The position numbers were made by a program, and so were the translations under genes. DNA of 64,000 bases from CALRWV02 sp943371965 (GTDB lineage: Bacteria > Bacteroidota > JABWAT01): the NCBI GenBank assembly GCA_943371965.1, contig CALRWV020000007.1:62001-126000 (forward strand), read 5' to 3'. Positions 8,894-16,549 of the stretch are shown piece after piece (the stretch's first letter is position 1; the number at the start of each line of letters is the position of its first letter). The notes beneath the pieces were generated by a model that was given only the letters and a program-made list of their open reading frames with translations, searched no databases and was not told the origin of the DNA.

Positions 8894-10039
8894 TCAATAA
8901 TTCTTTTTAAAAACATAAAATTTCCAGTCACTCTCCATAGTAACATATCTCTCATTTGCAGCATACATACGAACGGAAGCATCATCAGGATCAAATTTCC
9001 AGACGATACCACCATTATCAGGATTGAGTAAATAAATTCCACCTAACGTATGGGCAATTTTAAACAAATAAGTTCCATCAAACATCATCGGATTAGATGT
9101 AGTGCCAGATTCCAAATCTTTTTTTGACCAAATTAATGAACCATCACTTATTTTTCTGCTTTGTATATAAAAATACGAACTTGAGATAAAAAATCTCTCA
9201 TGTTCATCATCGATCAAAGGTGTCTCCCATGATGATGATTGATCAGAATTATTTATTTTTTTCCAAATTACTTTACCAGTTTCTGAATCCAAACAAGTTA
9301 AATCACCAGAAGCATTGCAATGATATATTTTATTATTAGAAATTGATATGTTTTTATCGTTATCATAAAAAATAGCATGTTCTTCAGTTGAAAAATCATT
9401 ATAAGTCCAAATGGTATCTCCGTTTGATGGATTTATACAACTTACCATTCCATCCTGAATTGTTGAATTCGCTCTGTACCAATGATGTGAAGCAAATAAT
9501 TTTTGATTATTAGAAAGTAAATAAACGTAAGGCTCCCGATTTTCTTTTCTAAACACTTCATTGCCAGAATTACAATCCAAGGCATACATAGAATGATAAC
9601 TTACGATATACAATCGTCCATTTAAAGTTGCCATTGAAGTTGTATTATCAACTGGGTTATCTGTTGCCAAATCAATTTTCCAAGCCAAACTTCCATCAAT
9701 AAAATTTATGGCAAAAACCTGCTTATTACTTCGGACATAAATTTTTGTACCATCATTAATATAAAAAGGTAGAAACCAATAATTTACAGTATCAATCGGA
9801 ACCCTCCATAAACGTTCACCTGATTCTGTTTTAAAACATGTTAAATAGCCGTCAATATTGGCGGCTATTTTGTCATTTGTAATAATAGGAATCTGATCTG
9901 GTGGAAATAAACGCTTATGAATAGGAGAAGACCATATAAGATTTAAAGGATCATTTCCTGACTTTTCGTCTTCCTTTTCAAACCAATTACAACTTGAAAT
10001 AAAAAGTGCAAGAGATAATACTTTAAATAAGTTAACCAT
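8894..10039 (-). CDS. PQQ-like beta-propeller lipoprotein
   Basis: 381 residues from ATG 10039. An upstream ATG at 10057 adds six residues, but 10039 overlaps the stop of the preceding small frame as TAATG, so I prefer it. The signal peptide ends in a FISSC lipobox with Cys17. The rest consists of repeating blades with motifs such as TGERLWRVP-like, GSLAWKIDL, GDTIWTYND, GKVIWKKIN, GSLIWSKKD and GGIVWKFDP, the BamB/PQQ-propeller pattern. Binding-site residues for a PQQ cofactor are not evident, so a structural or ligand-binding role in the periplasm or outer membrane is more likely than dehydrogenase activity. Its broken duplicate lies directly downstream. Confidence 0.8.
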   Translation of the reverse strand: MVNLFKVLSLALFISSCNWFEKEDEKSGNDPLNLIWSSPIHKRLFPPDQIPIITNDKIAANIDGYLTCFKTESGERLWRVPIDTVNYWFLPFYINDGTKIYVRSNKQVFAINFIDGSLAWKIDLATDNPVDNTTSMATLNGRLYIVSYHSMYALDCNSGNEVFRKENREPYVYLLSNNQKLFASHHWYRANSTIQDGMVSCINPSNGDTIWTYNDFSTEEHAIFYDNDKNISISNNKIYHCNASGDLTCLDSETGKVIWKKINNSDQSSSWETPLIDDEHERFFISSSYFYIQSRKISDGSLIWSKKDLESGTTSNPMMFDGTYLFKIAHTLGGIYLLNPDNGGIVWKFDPDDASVRMYAANERYVTMESDWKFYVFKKNY

Positions 10040-10197
10040 TACAAACCAAGTTCCCATTTTTTGATATGATCAATAATATCAAAAGAAGTTTCGCTTTGGA
10101 TATTATTTTTCCAATACAAATATGTATTTCCCATATCATAATTTCCATATCCTGAGTATATTTTCCAAATGTGTTGCCGTAAGACCCCACTTTGCAT
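10039..10197 (-). CDS. 52-residue hypothetical protein, translationally coupled to the propeller lipoprotein
   Basis: ATG at 10197, TAA at 10041-10039; the stop overlaps the next gene's start as TAATG. The product is rich in Tyr, Trp, Asn and Ile and ends FDIIDHIKKWELGL, which looks like a folded protein's C-terminus rather than random sequence. In-frame TTG codons lie just upstream, and a TAA stop closes the frame about 18 bases before the ATG. It may be a small protein or the last remnant of a larger gene lost upstream. I recognise no family. Confidence 0.45.
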   Translation of the reverse strand: MQSGVLRQHIWKIYSGYGNYDMGNTYLYWKNNIQSETSFDIIDHIKKWELGL

Positions 10198-10363
10198 TCT
10201 CAACTTCAAAAAAAATTATTAAATTTAAAATATATGATTTAGTAAGTAAATCATTAGGAATGTATTGTTAATTAGGATCAAAGAAGTTTTTGAATGAAAC
10301 AGTTAAGTAAATGGTCAATTGAAACCTATGCTTAACCTATTGGAACAGGGATTAGAAAAATTT

Positions 10364-11179
10364 CTAAACAGCTTTCTTTTCACCAAAGCGGTGAATTTCA
10401 GGAATATCCGGAATCAGCCCAAGCATGAAAGCCATTTGAAAATATTCCACCATTCCCTTGTATCTGTCGTCAGTTAATTCAAATTTTATAAAATCTGTCA
10501 GGTAATCCTGATAGAAGTCAGGAGAATGAATTCCTGTTTTGCCGAATTCATCTTTTGCAATTTCGGCAATATTTTCAACTCCGATTTTTCTGGATTTTTC
10601 AAGAAGTTCCAAATCCGACTCCAACACTTTGTCCCGTCTTCCTGCCCAGACTGCATAAGTAAAAGGAAGCCCTGTAAAATCCATCCACTCGTCACCCATA
10701 TCTAGAAATGGATAGTTCGAGTAGTTTTTCAATGCATTATCGCCAATCAATAAAGCTGCATCGCATTTTGAAAGCATGTCTTCAATTTCGGGTTTCATTG
10801 GAATGTAGTCGGGATGAATGTTGAATTTCTCAACCATGATGATTTTCAGAAGCGCAACCGAAGTTCTTGAACTGGTGTCAATTGCAATGGTTCTGATATC
10901 TTTCAAATCTTTATTGAAATAAAGCAGAACAGATCTGACTTCTCCATCCGATGCAATGCATCCTGAAGGAATCAATTCATAAAGTTGATAGCCTCTTGCA
11001 AATTCAATCGATGGAATCAGTGCAAAATCAATCAGATTATTCCGCAGTCTGACTTCACCTTCCGCCGGAATATCAAAAATCATTTCGGTCTTCGATTTCA
11101 GGTTTTCATCATGAATAAAGCCATGAACCAGCGGTTTTGTGTTCAAATAATAGGCGGCACCAATTTTTCTCTTTTCCAC
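10364..11179 (-). CDS. mqnA: Chorismate dehydratase (futalosine menaquinone pathway)
   Basis: 271 residues, the normal size for MqnA, which dehydrates chorismate to 3-enolpyruvylbenzoate, the entry step of the futalosine route. The N-terminus reads IGAAYYLNTKPL, the family signature. A periplasmic-binding-protein-like fold follows, with ALIPSIEFARG near residue 55, SGCIASDGEVRSVLLYF and a SSRTSVALLK segment. It lies 12 bp downstream of mqnE on the same strand, and the pairing supports both calls. mqnB, mqnC and mqnD are not in the window. Confidence 0.93.
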   Translation of the reverse strand: MEKRKIGAAYYLNTKPLVHGFIHDENLKSKTEMIFDIPAEGEVRLRNNLIDFALIPSIEFARGYQLYELIPSGCIASDGEVRSVLLYFNKDLKDIRTIAIDTSSRTSVALLKIIMVEKFNIHPDYIPMKPEIEDMLSKCDAALLIGDNALKNYSNYPFLDMGDEWMDFTGLPFTYAVWAGRRDKVLESDLELLEKSRKIGVENIAEIAKDEFGKTGIHSPDFYQDYLTDFIKFELTDDRYKGMVEYFQMAFMLGLIPDIPEIHRFGEKKAV

Positions 11180-11191
11180 AAAAAATCCGGA

Positions 11192-12307
11192 TTAATATTC
11201 TGCAAGAGTTGTGTACATGGAATTCCGTTCAACAGGAATTCTTCCAGCATCCTTAATCAGTTTGATGATCTGATTTTGTGTCATGCTGGTTGTATCCGAA
11301 GCACCTGCAGCCTTGGTAATTGTATAATTGGTTACGGTTCCATCAATATCATTAACGCCGTAATACATCGAAATCTGAGCCAATTGTGAAGAGTGCATAA
11401 TCCAGAAACATTTGATGTGGGGAATGTTGTCTAACAACAAGCGTCCGACAGCAAGTGTTTTCAGGTTGTCAATTCCTGAAGTCCAGTCTCCGCTGAAACC
11501 GGGAGTGTTAGGCTGATAAGCCAATGGAATAAAGGCAAAAAAACCGTTTGTCTGATCCTGCAGATTGCGGAGATCAAGCATGTGATCAACTCTGTCTTCG
11601 TAATTTTCGATGTGTCCGTAAAGCATGGTGCAATTGGTTTTGATTCCCAATTCGTGAGCCGTTTTAGCAATTGAAAGCCATTCAGCGCCGGTTTCTTTTT
11701 CAGGACACAATTTTGTTCTGACTCTCGGAGCAAAAATTTCAGCACCACCACCTGGCATACAATCCAAACCTGCCTGTTTCAATTCAGTTAAAACCTGTTT
11801 GTGAGATTTCCCGAATTTTTTCGCCATGTGATCAATTTCAATCATGGTGAAAGCTTTGATGAAAACCTGTGGAGCAGCATTCTTGATTTCGCTCATCATT
11901 GAAAGATAATACTCGTATGGCATATCCGGATGCAATCCACCAACGATATGAATTTCATTCACACCATGCTGAGCTTCATCAACTACTTTTTTCACAATCT
12001 GATCAATGGTAAAAGTCCAACCACCATCCTGACCGGGTTTGCGTTTGAATCCGCAAAAGGAACAGTTTAGAACACACAAATTTGAATAATTGATATTCTG
12101 GTTTTTTACAAAATAAGTTTTATCTCCGTGCATTCTTTCACGAACAAGATTTGCCAGAAATCCGAGCGCATTGATGTTGCTGGTTTCAAACAAACGGAGA
12201 CCATCTTCTTTTGAAAGACGCTGTTTGCTGATGATTTTTTCATAAATATCATCCAAACCTGATCGTTCGATTTGACTGTGGGCAATTGATTCCGGTAGGG
12301 TAAACAT
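11192..12307 (-). CDS. mqnE: Aminofutalosine synthase, radical SAM
   Basis: 371 residues. Radical SAM enzyme that joins 3-enolpyruvylbenzoate (the MqnA product) to an adenosyl radical, giving aminofutalosine. The [4Fe-4S] triad is CVLNCSFC (Cys78, 82, 85), preceded by NQNINYSNLC. The GVNEIHIVGGLHPDMPYEYY, KAFTMIEIDH and GLDCMPGGGAEIF stretches are characteristic of MqnE and distinguish it from the sister enzyme MqnC. The C-terminus contains GRIPVERNSMY. It begins the two-gene operon with mqnA; an upstream promoter would lie between it and the rplS terminator. Confidence 0.93.
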   Translation of the reverse strand: MFTLPESIAHSQIERSGLDDIYEKIISKQRLSKEDGLRLFETSNINALGFLANLVRERMHGDKTYFVKNQNINYSNLCVLNCSFCGFKRKPGQDGGWTFTIDQIVKKVVDEAQHGVNEIHIVGGLHPDMPYEYYLSMMSEIKNAAPQVFIKAFTMIEIDHMAKKFGKSHKQVLTELKQAGLDCMPGGGAEIFAPRVRTKLCPEKETGAEWLSIAKTAHELGIKTNCTMLYGHIENYEDRVDHMLDLRNLQDQTNGFFAFIPLAYQPNTPGFSGDWTSGIDNLKTLAVGRLLLDNIPHIKCFWIMHSSQLAQISMYYGVNDIDGTVTNYTITKAAGASDTTSMTQNQIIKLIKDAGRIPVERNSMYTTLAEY

Positions 12308-12410
12308 GTGTATTTTTCCGTTTCTGTTAAAGGAAAAAACCTAAAATTAAGACAATTCGTTTCGAATTTTTCTTAAAAGGAAATTAGAAGCAATGTGATA
12401 CAAACAAAAA

Positions 12411-12457
12411 GGGATTTTTAACATATTGCTTTTGATTGCAACGATATTAAAAATCCC
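12411..12457 (-). terminator. Terminator of the ffh-rplS operon
   Basis: An 11-bp perfect stem (12411-12421 with 12447-12457) encloses a smaller hairpin (TTGC 12426-12429 / GCAA 12438-12441). On the minus strand it is followed by TTTTTG. It lies 17 bp past the rplS stop. Confidence 0.8.
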
Positions 12458-12473
12458 GAAATGTAAAAACTGA

Positions 12474-12836
12474 TTAAGCTTTTGCAGAAGGTGCAGTAAT
12501 TTTTTCTTTGATTCTTGACGCTTTTCCGGTCAGGTCTCTCAGGTAATACAATTTAGCTTTACGTACTTTACCTTTTCTAACAACTGCCATAGATGCAATT
12601 CTTGGAGAATGAAGCGGGAAAATTCTTTCAACGCCAACTCCGTTGGACACTTTACGGACAGTGAAGGTTTCAGAAAGACTTGATCCTTTAATTTTGATCA
12701 CGATTCCGGAAAATACCTGAATTCTTTCTTTGTCGCCTTCAATAACTCTAACATTGACGTCAACAGTATCGCCAACTTCAATTCTTGGCAAATCTGTACG
12801 CAATTGCATACTGTCAACTAATTTAATCTGTTCCAT
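12474..12836 (-). CDS. rplS: 50S ribosomal protein L19
   Basis: 120 residues, the standard L19 length, located at the 30S-50S interface. The sequence shows the family landmarks: an IEVGDTVDV KOW-like N-terminus, ERIQVFSGIVI, FTVRKVSNGVGVERIFPLHSP, and a basic tail RKAKLYYLRDLTGKASRIKE. It is the last gene of the ffh-rpsP-rimM-trmD-rplS series, which has this order in many bacteria, and a two-tier hairpin terminator follows. Confidence 0.98.
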   Translation of the reverse strand: MEQIKLVDSMQLRTDLPRIEVGDTVDVNVRVIEGDKERIQVFSGIVIKIKGSSLSETFTVRKVSNGVGVERIFPLHSPRIASMAVVRKGKVRKAKLYYLRDLTGKASRIKEKITAPSAKA

Positions 12837-12854
12837 TTTTCATTTCTCCGTGTG

Positions 12855-13535
12855 TTATTTTTCTAATAAATCTGGTCTTCGTTTTTTTGTTTTTAAAATT
12901 GATTGATCAAGCTGCCATTTATCTATTTTTTTGTGGTCTCCGCTGAGTAAAATATCCGGTACTTTCATGTCACGGTAGTCAGCGGGTCTGGTGTAAACAG
13001 GACCTTCAAGCAATCCTGTCTGAAAACTGTCAGTCAGTGCAGATTCTGAATCTCCGATTGCTCCCGGCAAAATTCTTACAATCGAATCCACCAAAACAAG
13101 AGCAGGGAGTTCACCACCGGTTAAAACATAATCGCCGATCGAAATTTCTTTTGTCACCCAGAAATCCCTGACACGTTGGTCGATTCCTTTATAGTGACCA
13201 GCCAATAAAATCAGATTTTGTTTCATCGAAAAGTAATTGGCAGTTGATTGATTGAACTGCTCACCATCCGGTGAAAGAAAGATAATTTCGTCGTATTTTC
13301 TTTCAGTTGTCAGCTTGTCAAGACATTCAAAGAACGGTTCCGGTTTTAAAATCATTCCGGCGCCACCACCAAACGCTTTATCATCGATGGTTTTGTATTT
13401 GTCATGTGAATAATCATGAAGATTATGCACGAAAATTTCTACCTGTTTATTATCCTGAGCTCTTTTTATGATTGAATGATTGAGTGGGCTTTCCAACAAT
13501 GCAGGGACGGCTGAAAGAATATCAATCCGCATCAT
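12855..13535 (-). CDS. trmD: tRNA (guanine-N1)-methyltransferase
   Basis: 226 residues; SPOUT-class enzyme that methylates G37 of tRNAs to prevent +1 frameshifting. It shows AFGGGAGMILKPEPF near residue 55, LAGHYKGIDQRV, and the trefoil-knot EISIGDYVLTGGELPALVLVDSI-type segment. The first ATG (13535) overlaps the rimM stop as ATGA; a second ATG three bases on is an equal candidate. rplS follows 18 bp downstream. The identification is secure. Confidence 0.97.
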   Translation of the reverse strand: MMRIDILSAVPALLESPLNHSIIKRAQDNKQVEIFVHNLHDYSHDKYKTIDDKAFGGGAGMILKPEPFFECLDKLTTERKYDEIIFLSPDGEQFNQSTANYFSMKQNLILLAGHYKGIDQRVRDFWVTKEISIGDYVLTGGELPALVLVDSIVRILPGAIGDSESALTDSFQTGLLEGPVYTRPADYRDMKVPDILLSGDHKKIDKWQLDQSILKTKKRRPDLLEK

Positions 13536-14047
13536 ACATCTAATAGTCCATCAGGTAAATTCATTTCAATTGTCTTCGATCTTTTTTTGACTTCCAGAAC
13601 CCATTCATCAACAAATGGAATCAGGATTTCTTTTTGATTTCCGGTCAGAACTGTGAGAATTGGATGTGCTTTGGTCATTTCCAATTCAATCACTTCACCA
13701 ATCAATTCCTTTTTGTTTGCATCAAAAATTTTGTAACCCTGTAAATCAATATCCAGAATCTGAATATCCAGAGTGTCATAAACTTTTTGGGTAACAAAAA
13801 CACTTTGATTCAAAAGTTTTTTTGCCGCTTCAATTGATTTCACAGAACCAAGTTCGAAAAGAACGTGGTTTTGCATGATTGAAGCATTTTCAACAGCAAA
13901 AAGATCAGAAGTTTGCTCAGTCTTGCCAATAAACAATTTTTTAAGATCAAGGTAAGCTTCCTGATTTTCTCCTTCAGGAATCATTTTAACTGCACCACTT
14001 AAGCCGTGCGTTTTTGTAATAGTGCCAACCTTGATGAGTGATTGCAT
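13532..14047 (-). CDS. rimM: 16S rRNA processing/maturation factor RimM
   Basis: 171 residues, within the usual RimM range. It binds ribosomal protein S19 and assists 30S head assembly. The N-terminal domain opens IKVGTITKTHGLSGAVKM, the typical start. The C-terminal PRC-barrel half contains GEVIELEMTKAHPILTV-type residues and ends with ILIPFVDEWVLEV, the family's closing motif (usually IPFV...V). It overlaps trmD by four bases, showing translational coupling. Confidence 0.95.
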   Translation of the reverse strand: MQSLIKVGTITKTHGLSGAVKMIPEGENQEAYLDLKKLFIGKTEQTSDLFAVENASIMQNHVLFELGSVKSIEAAKKLLNQSVFVTQKVYDTLDIQILDIDLQGYKIFDANKKELIGEVIELEMTKAHPILTVLTGNQKEILIPFVDEWVLEVKKRSKTIEMNLPDGLLDV

Positions 14048-14102
14048 AAATTAAAAAACAACCGTCATCCCATTAAGGATAACGATCTTCAATCACTTTA
14101 AA

Positions 14103-14531
14103 TTATTCTGCTGTTTCTGCTTTAGGTTCTTCTGTTTTCACAGCAGCTTTTGCAGCTTTAGCGACAGCTTTTTTGGAAAGTTTAGGAGCAGCAGCAGTTT
14201 TCTTTGTAGCTCTTACTGATTTTGCTTCTTTCCATTCAGCCATTTTGGTTTCAGCGGCTTCAGCACCAACTCTTTTAACCAAAAGTCTTTTCATCAAAAT
14301 ACCTTTTTCGCTCAATAAATTATGAACGGTCAAGGTAGGTTCAGCACCAACACCCAACCAATACATAACTCTTGCTTCATCAAAAGTAAATTCTGAATTT
14401 TTAACTGGATTGTAAATTCCCAATGATTCAATAAATTTACCGTCTCTTTTGGCTCTTGAGTCAGCAGCAACCAATTTGTATAAAGGTGCTTTTTTTCTGC
14501 CCATTCTTCTAAGTCTTAATTTAACTGCCAA
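14103..14531 (-). CDS. rpsP: 30S ribosomal protein S16 with Ala/Lys-rich tail
   Basis: 142 residues. The first about 80 are canonical S16 (VKLRLRRMGRKKAPLYKLV, SRAKRDGKFIESLGIYNP, VMYWLGVGAEPT). The last about 55 form a low-complexity Ala/Lys/Glu tail (TKKTAAAPKLSKKAVAKAAK), longer than in E. coli but common in Bacteroidota relatives. The start codon is TTG, six to seven bases behind a clear AAAGGAG, so the choice of start is firm. It lies second in the ffh operon. Confidence 0.96.
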   Translation of the reverse strand: MAVKLRLRRMGRKKAPLYKLVAADSRAKRDGKFIESLGIYNPVKNSEFTFDEARVMYWLGVGAEPTLTVHNLLSEKGILMKRLLVKRVGAEAAETKMAEWKEAKSVRATKKTAAAPKLSKKAVAKAAKAAVKTEEPKAETAE

Positions 14532-14574
14532 TTTAGTTCTCCTTTAACTTTTCTATTTGTTTAAATTCTTTTCT

Positions 14575-14602
14575 GTCATTCTGAGCAATAGCGAAGAATC
14601 TC
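14575..14602 (+). repeat. Dispersed GTCATTC...GAATCTC repeat, copy 1
   Basis: The GTCATTCTGAGC...GAAGAATCTC unit lies between ffh and rpsP. A second copy with the same ends lies at 43913-43939. Elements of this GTCATTCnGAnCnnAGnGAnGAATCTC type are scattered in intergenic DNA of several FCB and related genomes. Confidence 0.6.
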
Positions 14603-14639
14603 AATTCTTCTTAATTTACTACCGCAATAATCTTGGGAC

Positions 14640-15977
14640 TTATCGTCCCATTAATTTCTTCATCATTCCCGGATTTTTCATTGCTGATGGACCCATTTTT
14701 GAAACTGATTTCATCATCTTTTTCATTTCAAGATATTGTTTCATCAAACGGTTTACATCCTGAACTGATGTTCCGCTGCCGATTGCAATTCTTCTTCTGC
14801 GGTTTCCATCAAGAACATCCGGATTTCTTCTTTCTTTCAAGGTCATTGAAAGAATAATAGCTTCTACTCTTTTTAATGCACCTTCATCAACATTCACATC
14901 TTTCATCGATTTTCCGATTCCGGGAATCATTCCAAGAAGTGAGCTCATTGAACCCATTTTCTTGATCTGCTGAAGCTGGGAAAGAAAATCTTCCATATCG
15001 AATTCGTTTTTGCGGATTTTCTGCTGAAGTTTTTTTGCATCTTCAACATTGATCATTTCCTGAGCTTTCTCAACAAAGGAAACAACGTCTCCCATTCCGA
15101 GAATTCTCTGTGCTAAACGTTCCGGATAAAATGGATCTATATTTTCGAGTTTTTCACCGTTGGAGATGAATTTGATGGGCTGACCAACTACATAGCGGAT
15201 TGAAAGGGCGGCACCTCCACGGGTATCGCCATCCATTTTGGAAAGTACGATTCCTGAAAAGGAAACAGTATCCCAAAATGCTTTTGCAGTATTCACCGCA
15301 TCTTGTCCGGTCATTGCATCAACTACGAATAGCGTTTCATCAGGCTTTACAGCATCTTTTATCTGACGAACTTCGCTCATCATTTCTTCATCAACGTGAA
15401 GGCGACCGGCTGTATCAACAATGACAACATTTCTGCCGGTCAAACGGGCTTCTTCAACACCACGTTTTGCAACTTCGAGTGCGTTTTTTACATCATAAGA
15501 AAGAACAGGAACATTGATCTGCTTACCTAATTTATGGAGCTGATCAATCGCTGCAGGACGGTAAACGTCAGCTGCAACAATAACAGGAACTTTTCCCTGC
15601 TTTTTTAAAAGATTTGCGAGTTTTCCGCAAAAAGTGGTCTTACCTGAGCCCTGAAGACCACAAACCAAAATGACTGTCGGAGGTTTTTGGTTGAATTTGA
15701 TGGAGGTTTGGGTACCGCCGAGAAGTTCTTTCAGTTCATCGTAAACAATTTTTACAATTTGCTGACCGGGTTGAACGGATTGAAGAACATCTGAACCAAG
15801 TGCTTTAACTTTAACTTTTTCAGTAAAGTCACGGGCAACCTGAAAATTAACGTCTGCTTCCAGCAATGCCCGTCTGATATCACGCATCGATTCAGCGATA
15901 TTGAGCTCTGTAAGACGACTTTCGCCTTTCAGTTTCTTAAATATAGAATCGAGTTTTGATGATAAATCGTCGAACAT
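14640..15977 (-). CDS. ffh: Signal recognition particle protein Ffh/SRP54
   Basis: 445 residues. The GTPase of the SRP targets nascent membrane proteins to FtsY. N domain about 1-90. G domain with P-loop GLQGSGKTTFCGKLA near residue 106, DTAGRLHVDEEM, and SKMDGDTRGGAALS in place of the more usual TKLDGD. The methionine-rich M domain at the C-terminus (MKKMMKSVSKMGPS and after) binds 4.5S RNA and signal peptides. It heads the ffh-rpsP-rimM-trmD-rplS operon, and a Bacteroidota-type promoter sits 27-57 bp upstream of the ATG. A dispersed repeat separates it from rpsP. Confidence 0.98.
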   Translation of the reverse strand: MFDDLSSKLDSIFKKLKGESRLTELNIAESMRDIRRALLEADVNFQVARDFTEKVKVKALGSDVLQSVQPGQQIVKIVYDELKELLGGTQTSIKFNQKPPTVILVCGLQGSGKTTFCGKLANLLKKQGKVPVIVAADVYRPAAIDQLHKLGKQINVPVLSYDVKNALEVAKRGVEEARLTGRNVVIVDTAGRLHVDEEMMSEVRQIKDAVKPDETLFVVDAMTGQDAVNTAKAFWDTVSFSGIVLSKMDGDTRGGAALSIRYVVGQPIKFISNGEKLENIDPFYPERLAQRILGMGDVVSFVEKAQEMINVEDAKKLQQKIRKNEFDMEDFLSQLQQIKKMGSMSSLLGMIPGIGKSMKDVNVDEGALKRVEAIILSMTLKERRNPDVLDGNRRRRIAIGSGTSVQDVNRLMKQYLEMKKMMKSVSKMGPSAMKNPGMMKKLMGR

Positions 15978-16003
15978 TTTCCAACCGGTTCAAGACAGAA
16001 CGG

Positions 16004-16034
16004 CAAAGATAGCGGAAAGAAAAGTTTTGTGCAA
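16004..16034 (-). promoter_or_regulatory. Predicted ffh operon promoter (TTG-N20-TATCTTTG)
   Basis: On the minus strand TTG (16034-16032), 20 bp, then TATCTTTG (16011-16004), a perfect match to the Bacteroidota -7 consensus TAnnTTTG. It lies 27 bp before the ffh ATG. Confidence 0.7.
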
Positions 16035-16126
16035 GTAAAAGCGGAATGAAAAAATTGATTAAATCAAAGGAAAACGAAGTCTCAGCTGTCAAAAACCGAA
16101 AACTTCGTTGTTCAATTCATTTCAAA

Positions 16127-16381
16127 TCAAAAATCGAATTTAGCACTTCTTCTTTTGGATTGATATACAATTTTTCTGATGGTATCATATTGAAGATAAG
16201 GATATTCATTTCTCAAAGCTTCAATTGCTTCGGCAGCTGGCATTTGGTTTCTTTTATCGCGGAATTTAAGGCGGATTTGGTGATCACGAACGCCTTTTTC
16301 ATCAATTAGACCAAGGCTGGTCAATTTAGTGTACAAATCATCTGTTAAGATATCTGCAACCGGGTTTTGAGTAGTTTGCAT
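16127..16381 (-). CDS. Conserved-looking 84-residue hypothetical protein
   Basis: The ATG at 16381 is preceded by a good AAGGAG eight bases away, so the gene is probably real. The product is soluble and charged; its central part (about 33-75) predicts two or three helices ending in RNEYPYLQYDTIRKIVYQSKR, which resembles a small DNA-binding helix bundle. I recognise no named family. It stands alone between the ffh promoter region and the cell-wall operon, with 168 bp of non-coding DNA upstream. A regulatory role is a guess. Confidence 0.6.
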   Translation of the reverse strand: MQTTQNPVADILTDDLYTKLTSLGLIDEKGVRDHQIRLKFRDKRNQMPAAEAIEALRNEYPYLQYDTIRKIVYQSKRRSAKFDF

Positions 16382-16549
16382 GATAATGCTCCTTGTTTTT
16401 GGGTTTTAGTCTGCAATATCAATCGATCAATAAACTACTCTTCCTTTCTTTAACTGATGTAAAAATAAGGTGATGACTTCCTGAAAAGCAACAAAATGAA
16501 TAAAATATTCAATGGATTGTGAACACGGTCAAGTTTATCGGCATTTCGG

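Larger units (their letters stand above)
7567..10039. repeat. Tandem duplication of a PQQ-propeller lipoprotein gene
   Basis: Two direct copies of about 1.16 kb: 7567-8739 and 8882-10039. Similarity begins about 12 bases past the stop codons (CAATAATTCTTTTTAAAAAC in both) and runs through the reading frames. The copies differ by scattered, mostly conservative substitutions, so the duplication is not recent. Confidence 0.85.

Noticed and set aside
10352..10367. Short palindrome TTAGAAA/TTTCTAA at the mqnA stop
   Set aside because: Seven-bp AT-only stem with a 2-nt loop, as expected by chance in AT-rich DNA.
10985..11389. 134-codon + strand frame
   Set aside because: Antisense to mqnA and mqnE, with no start signal and no protein-like pattern.
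11192..12307. mqnC rather than mqnE
   Set aside because: The HIVGGLHPD and KAFTMIEIDH stretches and the pairing with mqnA fit MqnE better.
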